This document shows positions 17,143-26,059 of a DNA stretch of 38,221 nt, one piece after another (position 1 is the first letter of the stretch; every line of letters starts with the position of its first letter). The translations under genes were made by a program, and so were the position numbers. The notes under the pieces were generated by a model that worked only from the letters and a program-made list of their open reading frames with translations, did no database searches and was not told the origin of the DNA. Origin of the DNA: a virus; the IMG/VR virus record IMGVR_UViG_3300030101_002526, positions 1 to 38,221 of that record, one strand, 5' to 3'.

Positions 17143-17170
17143 AAAGCCTCCGCAAGGGGGCTTTTTCTTT
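17143..17170 (+). terminator. Intrinsic terminator with GCAA tetraloop
   Basis: Stem AAAGCCTCC / GGGGGCTTT (9 bp with one G-U pair), loop GCAA of GNRA type, then a T-rich tract. It ends the 260-aa gene transcript and abuts the next promoter. Confidence 0.85.
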
Positions 17171-17174
17171 TTCG

Positions 17175-17182
17175 TATATTTG
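17175..17182 (+). promoter_or_regulatory. -7 promoter box TATATTTG, 4 nt before ATG
   Basis: Exact match just after the terminator T-tract, with CTTC between box and ATG at 17187. Any transcript must start at or next to the ATG. The T-rich tract of the terminator doubles as the upstream region of the promoter. Confidence 0.65.
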
Positions 17183-17186
17183 CTTC

Positions 17187-17942
17187 ATGGCAAAGACATT
17201 CGGAGCTAGTATATCTTTAGTGCATGACACGCTTCAGGACCTCGCTAATAAAGACCAGCAGGGGTTCGTTTCTGAAGCGGAGTTCAACAACTTTGCACAG
17301 ATTGCTCAGCTAAACATATTTAATTCGCTTTTTGACAAGCTAAAGGATGCCAAAAGGCTGTCTCGCGCGGGCTTTAACCCAACTAGGGACAAGTCTAAGC
17401 TGAAAAGAATACAAGAAGACCTGTCTGCCTTTTCTACCAAGAAAGAGATAGAGAAGTCTAATGAGGTCTTTGATTTAGGTGCCTTGGTGGGTAATGGAGC
17501 AGCTGACCCGATGTCTAGGATTATTAGCATCACAACTGCTGGAAGCGTTATCCTTGATCGGTCTACCAAGAAGCCCATTGAAATTTGCTACGACGAAGAG
17601 AAGATTGAAAGAATACTCATAAGCAATCTTAGCGCCCCAACAGAAGACTTTCCTATCGCCCTTATATCAGACAACATACAGGTCTTCCCAACCAGTATAA
17701 ACTTGATTGAGGTTAGGTACTACAAGTATCCAGAAAGTAGAAACAGCGACGGTTCCAGAACCGTAGGACCGCCTCTGTATTCCTCTTCATCTGCCCCTAG
17801 AGATTTCGAACTTCCAGAGCACTACACTTCGGATTTGATTTATGAAATCGCAAGGCTCGTTGGGATCAATTTAAGAGACAACAGCATACTTACATATTCT
17901 AGTCAGGAAATGGCGACTAAGAAACAAGAAGAGACATTCTAA
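17187..17942 (+). CDS. Head-tail ring/adaptor protein 1
   Basis: The 251-aa product has the layout of ring proteins that sit below the portal: an N-terminal helical region (VHDTLQDLANKDQQGFVSEAEFNNFAQIAQLNIFNSLFDKLK), a beta middle (IISITTAGSVILDRSTKKPIEICYDEEKIERIL) and a C-terminal helical stretch after ELPEHYTSDLIYEIARLVGINLRD. The NKDQxGFVSxxEFN pattern recurs in ring/adaptor proteins of Bacteroidota podoviruses. It shares a base with the next gene (TAATG). The call is supported by position before another adaptor and the nozzle-like protein; exact ring number unknown. Confidence 0.6.
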   Translation: MAKTFGASISLVHDTLQDLANKDQQGFVSEAEFNNFAQIAQLNIFNSLFDKLKDAKRLSRAGFNPTRDKSKLKRIQEDLSAFSTKKEIEKSNEVFDLGALVGNGAADPMSRIISITTAGSVILDRSTKKPIEICYDEEKIERILISNLSAPTEDFPIALISDNIQVFPTSINLIEVRYYKYPESRNSDGSRTVGPPLYSSSSAPRDFELPEHYTSDLIYEIARLVGINLRDNSILTYSSQEMATKKQEETF

Positions 17943-18784
17943 TGGCTAGGAATACAGTACCACTTAATCAGATTATTAATGATTTTATCATTACTCTCGC
18001 TGATGACGATTTTGCGGGGACCGCTTCTGATACTCAGTTGAGGACTCATGCCCTTAGGGGTATTAGGGAGATTGGGTTTGATATGTCCAATAAGGTGAGA
18101 TCGTTAAAGCTTACCGTAAATAAGTCCAACAATACTGTCGAGCTTCCTGACGACTATGTGGGTATAAACAAGATTGGCGTAGTTGGGGATGATGGTATAG
18201 TTTACGTCTTGGGCGAAAACAAAAACATCAATTACTCTCAGGCTTATAGCGATGCAGATGGAAAGGTCACTGATTCTTCGAATGCTAACGATAGAGACGG
18301 GGATGGAGTATTAGATAGGATTGACGATAAATCCGCCACTAATAGTGGAAGTCCTTCTTCAAGTGATGAAATCTCCCAAGGGTTCAACTCATATATCTTC
18401 AGGAATTACGTATATGGGTCATCAAGCGCTTTGTATGGCGTTGGTGGGGGTCATTTGTATGGAAATTACAGATTGAACTTAGACCAAAACAGGATAGAGC
18501 TTGAAATGAATCAAAGTATTGACGAGATTGTCATGGAGTACATTGCCGATGAGGGTAGGTCTAAAAACCCTTCTGTCAGTGTTTATGCACAAGAGGCTCT
18601 CATGGCATACATGTACTACAAGATCATTGAGCGCAAAGCTTCTGTGCCAGCAAATGAAAAGGCGAGAGCAAGAACAGAATACTACAACGAAAGAAGAAAG
18701 GCAAACGCACGAATTAAGTCCTTCTCAAAGGAAGAGGCGTTGAAGACAATCAGAAAGAACTTTAAGCAATCTCCTAAGTTCTAA
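17942..18784 (+). CDS. Head-tail ring/adaptor protein 2 with Ca-binding-like insert
   Basis: The 280-aa product resembles tail-tubular/gp4-type adaptors: an N-terminal helical bundle (RTHALRGIREIGFDMSNKV), a beta module with LKLTVNKSNNTVELPDDYVGINKIGV, and a C-terminal helix (YAQEALMAYMYYKIIERK). Inserted at residues ~98-145 is a Ser/Asp/Gly-rich loop with DRDGDGVLDRIDD (117-129), which matches a thrombospondin-type-3 or EF-hand-like calcium-binding repeat. Such an insert is unusual in an adaptor and may stabilise a loop or contact the surface. It overlaps both neighbours by one base (TAATG), consistent with stoichiometric production. Confidence 0.62.
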   Translation: MARNTVPLNQIINDFIITLADDDFAGTASDTQLRTHALRGIREIGFDMSNKVRSLKLTVNKSNNTVELPDDYVGINKIGVVGDDGIVYVLGENKNINYSQAYSDADGKVTDSSNANDRDGDGVLDRIDDKSATNSGSPSSSDEISQGFNSYIFRNYVYGSSSALYGVGGGHLYGNYRLNLDQNRIELEMNQSIDEIVMEYIADEGRSKNPSVSVYAQEALMAYMYYKIIERKASVPANEKARARTEYYNERRKANARIKSFSKEEALKTIRKNFKQSPKF

Positions 18785-21700
18785 TGGCTATTGATAAAAT
18801 CAAACTTAGATCTCTCGCGAAAGACAAAGATGAGAGGTTTTTTGCTGAAGGCGATATGCTGGACGCGAAGAACATCACTGTGTCTACTAGTGAGGAGACG
18901 TCTGGAGGTGTTGTGAAAAATACCAAAGGAACCGTCCCTGGATCTGCTGCAACTACGAGCGATCAAATACCGAACCAAAGAGCCAGGGTAATAGGCAGTG
19001 TCTCTGACGACGCTAACGGAAAGGTTTACTTCTTTGTTTGGTCTACTAGCAGTTCTGTTCATGGAGTCTATGAGTACGATGTTTCAAACGACAGCTATAA
19101 GGTTCTCATAAGATCTACGGTGTTAGACTTTGACGAATATGGATTTGTTAAGGCTGATATTGTAAGTGGACACTTCAGGAGAGAGGAGTCTTTAGAGACT
19201 ATGATATATTTTACTGACGGTAAGAACAATCCAAGAAAAATAAATGTACAGCAGGCTTTAGAGCACAGATTTCAGGGTTTTTCCAATCAAGAAATAGAGC
19301 ACTCTTTAGCTGTCGTAAAAGCGCCTAGCCTTTTACCTCCTACCGTAGAATTAAAAACAGACACAAGCAGAAAGACTAACAACCTATACGGAACCGTCTT
19401 CCAGTTTGCCGTACAGTATGTGTACACCAACGGAGAGAAGTCTGCTCTATCTCCTCATTCGGAGGTCGTTTACCCTAAGTATATGTCTCTTCAGGGCATA
19501 GAGTCCCAAGACGCAAATTTATTGGGGTCTGCAACTGAAGAAAACAAAGCTGAAATAAATACTAGATGGGTCAATCAGCCCTCTACCGTTTCGTACAACA
19601 AGGCAGACGTTAAAGAAATTGTAATTCTCGCTAGAACGGTAAACACAAACCCTTTCTTCGTTGTAGACACCTTTGATCCAAACCAAGACCTAGTAAAGAA
19701 CGGTTCTACTGTTTACGGCTCCGCCAGCGGTATATACTCATTCTATAACGATGGTCTGTATCTTTACGAAAGCAGTTCTGTAACTGACAGGGTGTTTGAT
19801 GACGTCCCCCACAAGGCTGTCGGGCAGTCTGTTTCTGGTGGTAGGCTTATGTATTCAAGCCCTACTTCTGGTTATGAGAACACTAACGTACAAGGGACTC
19901 TTGCGGTCAACTATGAGGAAACACCCTCTGGAGTGTTTGTTTCTGACTCTGAATCAAACCCAAGTATAACTCACGGAAACACTGCGTTGACGACTAACAT
20001 TTACGACGGGTCTTTTGAGCTTGATGTTTCTTCCGTTCCACCCACTGTAACGGCTAAATCAAGGCTTTCTGTTTCTTTTACCTATAAGCCAACAGGTTTT
20101 AAGCAGTACGGTTTTTATGGCTCAAGCGGAATCGGAGGTGTTGACGTAGACAACTCTATTCTAGACCTTTCGTTTACCAAGGCTGACGGAACATCTATCA
20201 CTTTAAGTGGTGGAAAGGCTGATGACAGCGCAGGCAGCGATTTTCTTGGCTCTTTAAGTATGTCGGTGCTGGACGGTAATGACGGTGCCAACGTAAACTC
20301 TAAGGTTTTTTCTGCGTCTGTAGTTATAGATGAGGAGACGACTAGAGCTTTTGCTTGCGGTAAGCTGGTTCAAGCTCTTGAGGATGAAATAGCCACATAC
20401 ACTTACAGTATACCCAAAACGCTTGGGAACGCTCCTATTCTCTGGCAGCTAAAGGACTCTTCCAACGCTAAATACCCCCTTTATATGAGGAGGGTTAAGT
20501 TTGATTTAAACTTTGATTGCGCTTTCCTCTCCTCAAGCGACACAATTAAATGCATCCCAAGGGTTGGAAATTGGGATCTGCCAGTTGGTTCAAATGCTTT
20601 TACCTCGTCTGGCCCGATTTTATTTAGTGTGGGTGCTTTTGTGTTAAGCGATGCTGACTTTTATATAGACTTTGACCTCACCGACAGCGACGCACTAGGC
20701 GATCCCGCTACATCCTTAGACACGGTTGTTCAGTCTAGTTTCTTTACCTCCTCAGCCACCGCTCCAGCAAACAGGAACGGAATATTTACATCTGGAACTC
20801 CAGAAACGTGGGAGAACTACAACCTTGGCGATAACGTTTCTCCTCAAGATAATGGAGCCTCTGCGTTTAACCTTCTTATTTCTCAGTCTTTCAAGAGGAG
20901 AACCTTTAAAGCGGGAAGCACTCATAAGTTTGGTGTTGTTTACTTTGATGAATTTGGAAGATGCGGTAACGTAAACGAGATAGGAGATACTTATGTGTTG
21001 CCGTTTGGGGACCCAGGCAGGTTGAGTAAGAACGGACCCTGTACAATTAGCGTTACTATTACCTCCGATCCTCCTTCGTGGGCTGTGTCTTATCAGATAG
21101 TTTACTCTGACATGGGCAGCTGGGAAAAATTTGAGTCATTCGTTGTTGGTGGGGGAATATATAAGAAAACCGATAGAGGTGATGCCATTGGTGGAGGCAC
21201 TGGTACCGCCGAGACGCCTCGTTACAAATCTCAAACTGACGCCATTTATGTCAGCATTAACACCCTATCTAGATATCAATTTGAAAAAGGAGCCATAAAG
21301 GACTACGTGTACACTCCAGGAGACAAGCTAAGGATTATAAGCTATAAAGACACGACAACCAACGCCCCAACGTTTTACACATCCTCCGATGCGGATATAC
21401 ATGATGTAGCTGGAATCGAAGTATTCACGTCTAATATAAACCCTGAGTATACTGATACTTTTGTTCAAACGAACAGGGTTGGAAAGTTCCTGAAGGTTAT
21501 TCCCCCAGGAGGTCAGGCGGTAACAAACTTCGATCCAGGCGGAACAAACTTCTGGGATAACGAGTGCCTGGTGGAGATACTAACCCCAAGAAAAGACCCA
21601 CCTACCGAAATATTTTACGAAATAGGAGCATCTATTCTACTAGAAAGCCCTAGGGATGGCGCGAACAGACATGGAGATGCCGTAAGCCTTACTGAAGGAA

Positions 21701-23289
21701 GCGTTTACTACGGGACTAGATCGGTAATAACACCTAATGTCTACGACGACGGTGACGGAAACCCTATGACCTCTTTCTCTGATACCAACATAGAGGACTT
21801 TGATTACGACACAAGGGAGATGGAGTCTATGGACGCCTCTGATTTTGTTGCCTCTAGGTGCTGGAGCAAAGGAAGAGCTCATGTAAAATATGATCAGGCA
21901 AAAACTAAAACCCTAGAAAACAGAATTGTATATAGCGAAGAACAGGTTGACCCGCTTGGGGACACCAAGTTCTCTAGCTTCAACCCAGGCTCAAATTCGT
22001 TTAAGGATCTTCCAGCTAATTACGGAAGCATAAACTATATAAATGAGTACAATCAAGGTCTTGTGGCTATACAAGAGAATAAGCTATCTTACATTCCTGT
22101 AAAGAGAAACATTATCGAGTACGCTGATGGCTCTTCTGCAATCACGGCAAACGCGAGCGTGCTAGGAACGCACAAGGAAGCGAACGGAGACTTTGGCATA
22201 GGATCGGACCAATCGTCTGCTCTAGTTAGAGACGGAATGGTATTCTTTGTAGATAAGTCTAGACAGAAGTCTATCATGGCGAGCGGGGCAAATATGATTT
22301 CTATTTCAGACATAGAGATGAGTTCGTTCCTTGAGACTGAGATAAACAACATGGAGGCCGCTACTGGATCTGGAGGTAGAATTATAAGTGGGTATAACCC
22401 AGACGAAAACTTGTATTTACTAACTATAGAACCTAAGGTTAGCGGGCCAAGCACAACTTACGCTGGCATTACTATAGGTTATTCTATATCAGATAAGAGG
22501 TGGATTAGCAGGTATGACTTTAAGCCGTCAAACTACTGCTTTATAGATAATAAGCTTTTATCTGGTTTTTGGTATCAGAACGCTGACGACACGCAGTCTT
22601 ACCTGTTCAATAACCACAAGTCAACCACAATGAACACCTTCTACGGAACAGCTTACCCGTCTTCCGTTAAGGTTATCTCAAAGATCTCTCCATCTAGAGT
22701 AAAGGTATTTAACGCCATATCATATGAGGGCGAATCCAGTGAATGGGAAATGTCTACTGGAGCAACAACAAATCTAAACCAAACATCTGGAGTCATTCAT
22801 GATGCTGCCGATATTGTAAACACTCCAAAATTCGTAGAAAAAGAGGGTGGGTATTACGCCGCTATGTCTAAGTCATCGGCTCTAAAGTATTACTATATAG
22901 GCACTATTTCGGATGGTGGTGTAACCCCTGGAAGCAACAATATTAATCTCTCTGATATTTCTAGGCTTGACAGATTGAATTTCTTTACATCTGAAGTTTC
23001 TCTTTTTACCTCTTCTGATGGTCAGACATTTACGCAGGATGACCTTGGTGCTAGTGTCCTTATTTCTTTTAATCTGTCTACCAAAAGCATAACGATAACA
23101 CCCAATCCGAATACGAATATCGCCAACGGAAAAAAACTGTATGCTGGGGTGGAAACTAACGGAGACGCCCTGAGGGGGAACTTTGCTAAAATCACTCTAA
23201 CTAACAGCTCAACTACTAAGCACGAGCTATACTGCATTAACACTCACATCACTGATTCTAAGCTTCATCACCCCTTAGGTCAACAATAA
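18784..23289 (+). CDS. Large tail nozzle / muzzle-like protein
   Basis: The 1501-aa product follows the adaptors, as the muzzle or stabilisation protein does in crAss-like and P22-type short tails. Recognisable landmarks are the N-terminal LRSLAKDKDERFFAEGDMLDAKNITV, a propeller-like YFFVWSTSSSVHGVYEYDVSND, the signature YFTDGKNNPRKINV (near residues 142-156) and GTVFQFAVQYVYTNGEKSALSP. A second propeller-like region (about 1090-1260) has SYIPVKRNIIEYADGSSAI and MVFFVDKSRQKSIMASG. There is no enzymatic motif. It probably closes the tail channel and contacts the host surface. Tail-nozzle role is likely; a tail-hub role is the alternative. Confidence 0.65.
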   Translation: MAIDKIKLRSLAKDKDERFFAEGDMLDAKNITVSTSEETSGGVVKNTKGTVPGSAATTSDQIPNQRARVIGSVSDDANGKVYFFVWSTSSSVHGVYEYDVSNDSYKVLIRSTVLDFDEYGFVKADIVSGHFRREESLETMIYFTDGKNNPRKINVQQALEHRFQGFSNQEIEHSLAVVKAPSLLPPTVELKTDTSRKTNNLYGTVFQFAVQYVYTNGEKSALSPHSEVVYPKYMSLQGIESQDANLLGSATEENKAEINTRWVNQPSTVSYNKADVKEIVILARTVNTNPFFVVDTFDPNQDLVKNGSTVYGSASGIYSFYNDGLYLYESSSVTDRVFDDVPHKAVGQSVSGGRLMYSSPTSGYENTNVQGTLAVNYEETPSGVFVSDSESNPSITHGNTALTTNIYDGSFELDVSSVPPTVTAKSRLSVSFTYKPTGFKQYGFYGSSGIGGVDVDNSILDLSFTKADGTSITLSGGKADDSAGSDFLGSLSMSVLDGNDGANVNSKVFSASVVIDEETTRAFACGKLVQALEDEIATYTYSIPKTLGNAPILWQLKDSSNAKYPLYMRRVKFDLNFDCAFLSSSDTIKCIPRVGNWDLPVGSNAFTSSGPILFSVGAFVLSDADFYIDFDLTDSDALGDPATSLDTVVQSSFFTSSATAPANRNGIFTSGTPETWENYNLGDNVSPQDNGASAFNLLISQSFKRRTFKAGSTHKFGVVYFDEFGRCGNVNEIGDTYVLPFGDPGRLSKNGPCTISVTITSDPPSWAVSYQIVYSDMGSWEKFESFVVGGGIYKKTDRGDAIGGGTGTAETPRYKSQTDAIYVSINTLSRYQFEKGAIKDYVYTPGDKLRIISYKDTTTNAPTFYTSSDADIHDVAGIEVFTSNINPEYTDTFVQTNRVGKFLKVIPPGGQAVTNFDPGGTNFWDNECLVEILTPRKDPPTEIFYEIGASILLESPRDGANRHGDAVSLTEGSVYYGTRSVITPNVYDDGDGNPMTSFSDTNIEDFDYDTREMESMDASDFVASRCWSKGRAHVKYDQAKTKTLENRIVYSEEQVDPLGDTKFSSFNPGSNSFKDLPANYGSINYINEYNQGLVAIQENKLSYIPVKRNIIEYADGSSAITANASVLGTHKEANGDFGIGSDQSSALVRDGMVFFVDKSRQKSIMASGANMISISDIEMSSFLETEINNMEAATGSGGRIISGYNPDENLYLLTIEPKVSGPSTTYAGITIGYSISDKRWISRYDFKPSNYCFIDNKLLSGFWYQNADDTQSYLFNNHKSTTMNTFYGTAYPSSVKVISKISPSRVKVFNAISYEGESSEWEMSTGATTNLNQTSGVIHDAADIVNTPKFVEKEGGYYAAMSKSSALKYYYIGTISDGGVTPGSNNINLSDISRLDRLNFFTSEVSLFTSSDGQTFTQDDLGASVLISFNLSTKSITITPNPNTNIANGKKLYAGVETNGDALRGNFAKITLTNSSTTKHELYCINTHITDSKLHHPLGQQ

Positions 23290-23290
23290 T

Positions 23291-23298
23291 TATATTTG
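23291..23298 (+). promoter_or_regulatory. -7 promoter box TATATTTG, 3 nt before ATG
   Basis: Exact TAnnTTTG match two bases after the upstream stop codon, with GAC between it and the ATG at 23302. A TTG inside this box is in frame with the gene but is better explained as promoter sequence than as a start codon. Confidence 0.55.
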
Positions 23299-23301
23299 GA
23301 C

Positions 23302-24348
23302 ATGGCTGAACTAAAAGATTTACTTAAATACATCCCTGAAGCTGTAGGATACTTCCAGGGACGACGTGCAATAAAGGACGAAGTAGCTCGACTGAGAGAG
23401 CAAGATCCTGTGCGTCAAGAACGTATCCAGATGGACCCAGGCTTACAGCAGGCGTTCCGAGAAGGAAACACTCGCGGGGACGTTGACCAGCAACTGAGTA
23501 TCGATCGTTCAGTGCAGGAGGCGATTAGAAGAAACCCAAGAAACATCGCAAAGGCTATTGAGGCTGGTCAGGCGGCCAGTTCCAAGACGAGAGCAGCTGA
23601 CAACCTCAGAAGAATCAGAAACCTGCAAACCGCTGGTACGCTGGGACAGAGGCTGAATCAGCTTAACGCTACTATTGATCTTGGTAACGAGATGCGGGAG
23701 AGACAGCAAGAGGATAGAATTGCAAATGCTGAGTTCCAGAAGAGAAGACTGAATATGAGAGGTCTTAGCACCCTCGGCGACCTTATTGGTGATGCCGCTA
23801 GTCTTAACTCTCTTAGCGATAACCCAAATCAAAACCTAAATCAACTCGAAACAAGAACAGCTCAGGAAATCGACCAACCAGAAGGGGTAGAGCTGCCACC
23901 TATTGAAGAAAGAGAGCTTATTAGGTCCCCTCAGCCCGTGGGCACCTTTGAGGAAATTTTAGCTGCGGCCAAGCGGGAAGATGAATTAAACAGACTTAAT
24001 CAAGACCCCACCTCTGGGCTGGACCCTGAATCTTTAGGTCTTGAGCAATATACTCAGCCGTCTCGGATGAGTCCGATTCCAGGCGAAGGTTACGTAGAAG
24101 GTGGCGCTGTGGTCACCCCAGACGGGTACGATCATGACGGCGTGGACATCAACATGACCGATGCTGAAAGCGGTAGGTTCTTGGGTAGTGTAGAAAGCGC
24201 TGAGATGATCGTCAACGCAGACGACACGAACGAGGGTCTGAGACTAGCCAAAAAAAACCCCGACAATCCGTTGTCCAAATGGTATCTTAACCTCACGAAA
24301 AGATTCCAAAAAGAAGCTAAGGAAAGAGAGGCTCAAAACAAACGATAA
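23302..24348 (+). CDS. Internal virion / ejection protein, 348 aa
   Basis: Start set at the ATG after the promoter box rather than the TTG within it. The product is helical and charged for ~170 residues, with many Arg/Gln, then a Pro/Glu-rich linker, and ends in a short domain (EGGAVVTPDGYDHDGVDINMTDAESGRFLGSVESAEMIVNADDT, about 268-320). Short C-terminal segments of this kind occur in many phage virion proteins, often associated with attachment of internal or tail-channel proteins. No enzymatic motif. It overlaps the next gene by one base (TAATG), as expected for components of one ejection complex. Confidence 0.5.
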   Translation: MAELKDLLKYIPEAVGYFQGRRAIKDEVARLREQDPVRQERIQMDPGLQQAFREGNTRGDVDQQLSIDRSVQEAIRRNPRNIAKAIEAGQAASSKTRAADNLRRIRNLQTAGTLGQRLNQLNATIDLGNEMRERQQEDRIANAEFQKRRLNMRGLSTLGDLIGDAASLNSLSDNPNQNLNQLETRTAQEIDQPEGVELPPIEERELIRSPQPVGTFEEILAAAKREDELNRLNQDPTSGLDPESLGLEQYTQPSRMSPIPGEGYVEGGAVVTPDGYDHDGVDINMTDAESGRFLGSVESAEMIVNADDTNEGLRLAKKNPDNPLSKWYLNLTKRFQKEAKEREAQNKR

Positions 24349-26042
24349 TGTCGCAGACAAAAAAACAACAGAGTAATCAGTCCTTCTATCCTGGGATAGA
24401 TATTGCGGGCCAGGCAGTCAATGACTTTATTGGCTTGCAGAATCAGCGTATCCTCAAGGACCAGGCCCTGCTAAAAGCGGAGTCTGACCTTGCTGTGGCT
24501 CAGCAGAAAGCTGAGGGGGACCTCCAGAAGGAGATGCTGAAGCAGCAAACTAAAGCGATCGAGGCGGAGCAGAAGGCGCAAGAGGAGGCCAGGAAGGAGA
24601 TGGAAAAGCTTAGGTCTGATTTGCCCATTCAGGCTGGAGGCTTATTCAATTCTCATGCTCAAGCTTTGTTGCAGGTTGGTGGCATGATGTCTGAAGATCT
24701 CCCAGGAATGATCGAGAACCTTGGTGTAGATGGTGCAGCCGCAAAAGCAGCGGAGTTTAAGGGGTATCATGATGCGTTTGAAAAGATGCACACGAAATAC
24801 ATGACTCTAGGCAACAACATGGCTTCAAAAACAGGCACGGAGCTCGACGGTGAAGCGGGTATGGTTGAGGGGTATGACGACATTGCTTTCAATGAGTCTA
24901 CTCGTGTAGCAAACCTTGCGGATAGGTTTTTAGCCACTAGAGATGAGAACTACAACTACTTCGTTGAAGACAGAGGCTACAAGGACGCCAATGGAAACAA
25001 AGTGCAGGGTTTAGGCGTTTTACCAATGGCTGATTGGGTTAGAGCGGTTCAAGATCAGGACATACCAGGACTGTTTAAATCGCAACCCAAATTAATTTAT
25101 GACAAAACGTTAGACGAAGCGTTTAATTCTATTACAACAAACGACAAAGGTGACGTTAGAATGCCAAGCGGATTCAAAACAGATGAAGCCCTTGACATCT
25201 TCTTGGACTTTAACTTAAACCAGAAGACGGCCACCGAGAAAAACAAGCCATTGTTTAATACGGCTATTTCTCAGCATGCCATCAACGAAGGAATCACTTT
25301 CAAACAGGTCATGGATGACCCCCAGGAGCGCACCGAAGCTTTACAGAATTTTAGAGAAAGCTTTAAGCAGAAAGCAAAGGACTTTAGAAAGGCACAGCCG
25401 TCTACAGGAAGCAGCTCTACCAAATCTGGAGAGACTGGTAAAGAAATCCTTGAGGATCAAGGATTTGGGACAGTAACTGCCGATCGGGCTCAGAAAGTCG
25501 CTGAATTGTTTGCGGGAGATGTCGGCGGACCTGTAAGCCCTGAGTCCATGGGTATCACTAACGTGGCGACAACAGGGGCGGTGTCTGTTAGCCTTGGCGA
25601 TGAGTTTGCGACCAGTATAGGAGCCGAATATGATGACTTTAAGGTAGAGGAAGCGGCTTTTGATGCCGATGGGAATATCTATGTGGCTTTATCAGGAAGC
25701 TACGGATACAACCCGTATGAGGGTATGGACTCTGTAGAAGGCGCGGGGATAAACGCTATAGAGTACGAAAATAAAACAAAGGACTTCATCATCGATAAGT
25801 TTGGGTCTGGGTACGTTACAATACTGCAAGGGCTGGGAGATAAGCTGTTAACCGAAACCGAGAGCGATAAAGTCAAAGACTTTTATGAGGGGTTAGATAC
25901 TCCGTCTCAGGCTAACTTCTATGCGGGGCTCATGGTGCTTGCAAAAGAAACAAACCCCACCTTCGAACAGAAGGTAAAAGAATCTTTCAACACCAACGTC
26001 CGAGGTATTACGTATGACGAGCTTATTAGCGCTCTTCAATAA
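24348..26042 (+). CDS. Internal virion / ejection protein, 564 aa
   Basis: The N-terminal ~90 residues after a Gln/Ser-rich start form a strong coiled coil rich in Gln, Lys and Glu (residues ~30-85). The rest is helical with acidic blocks and no catalytic motif. Position between the 348-aa protein and the giant polyvalent gene, and absence of transmembrane segments, fit a core or ejected internal protein of a podovirus. Function assigned by context only. Confidence 0.5.
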   Translation: MSQTKKQQSNQSFYPGIDIAGQAVNDFIGLQNQRILKDQALLKAESDLAVAQQKAEGDLQKEMLKQQTKAIEAEQKAQEEARKEMEKLRSDLPIQAGGLFNSHAQALLQVGGMMSEDLPGMIENLGVDGAAAKAAEFKGYHDAFEKMHTKYMTLGNNMASKTGTELDGEAGMVEGYDDIAFNESTRVANLADRFLATRDENYNYFVEDRGYKDANGNKVQGLGVLPMADWVRAVQDQDIPGLFKSQPKLIYDKTLDEAFNSITTNDKGDVRMPSGFKTDEALDIFLDFNLNQKTATEKNKPLFNTAISQHAINEGITFKQVMDDPQERTEALQNFRESFKQKAKDFRKAQPSTGSSSTKSGETGKEILEDQGFGTVTADRAQKVAELFAGDVGGPVSPESMGITNVATTGAVSVSLGDEFATSIGAEYDDFKVEEAAFDADGNIYVALSGSYGYNPYEGMDSVEGAGINAIEYENKTKDFIIDKFGSGYVTILQGLGDKLLTETESDKVKDFYEGLDTPSQANFYAGLMVLAKETNPTFEQKVKESFNTNVRGITYDELISALQ

Positions 26043-26047
26043 TTTCG

Positions 26048-26055
26048 TAAATTAG
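26048..26055 (+). promoter_or_regulatory. Possible -7 box TAAATTAG, 4 nt before ATG
   Basis: One mismatch (third T of TTTG) to TAnnTTTG, four bases before the ATG of the giant gene. It repeats the geometry of stronger boxes at 8184, 12671 and 17175. Weak if taken alone. Confidence 0.3.
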
Positions 26056-26059
26056 CGGT

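Noticed and set aside
23296-23301. TTG start adding two residues to the 348-aa protein
   Set aside because: The TTG is the last three bases of a TATATTTG promoter box; the ATG at 23302 is the better start.
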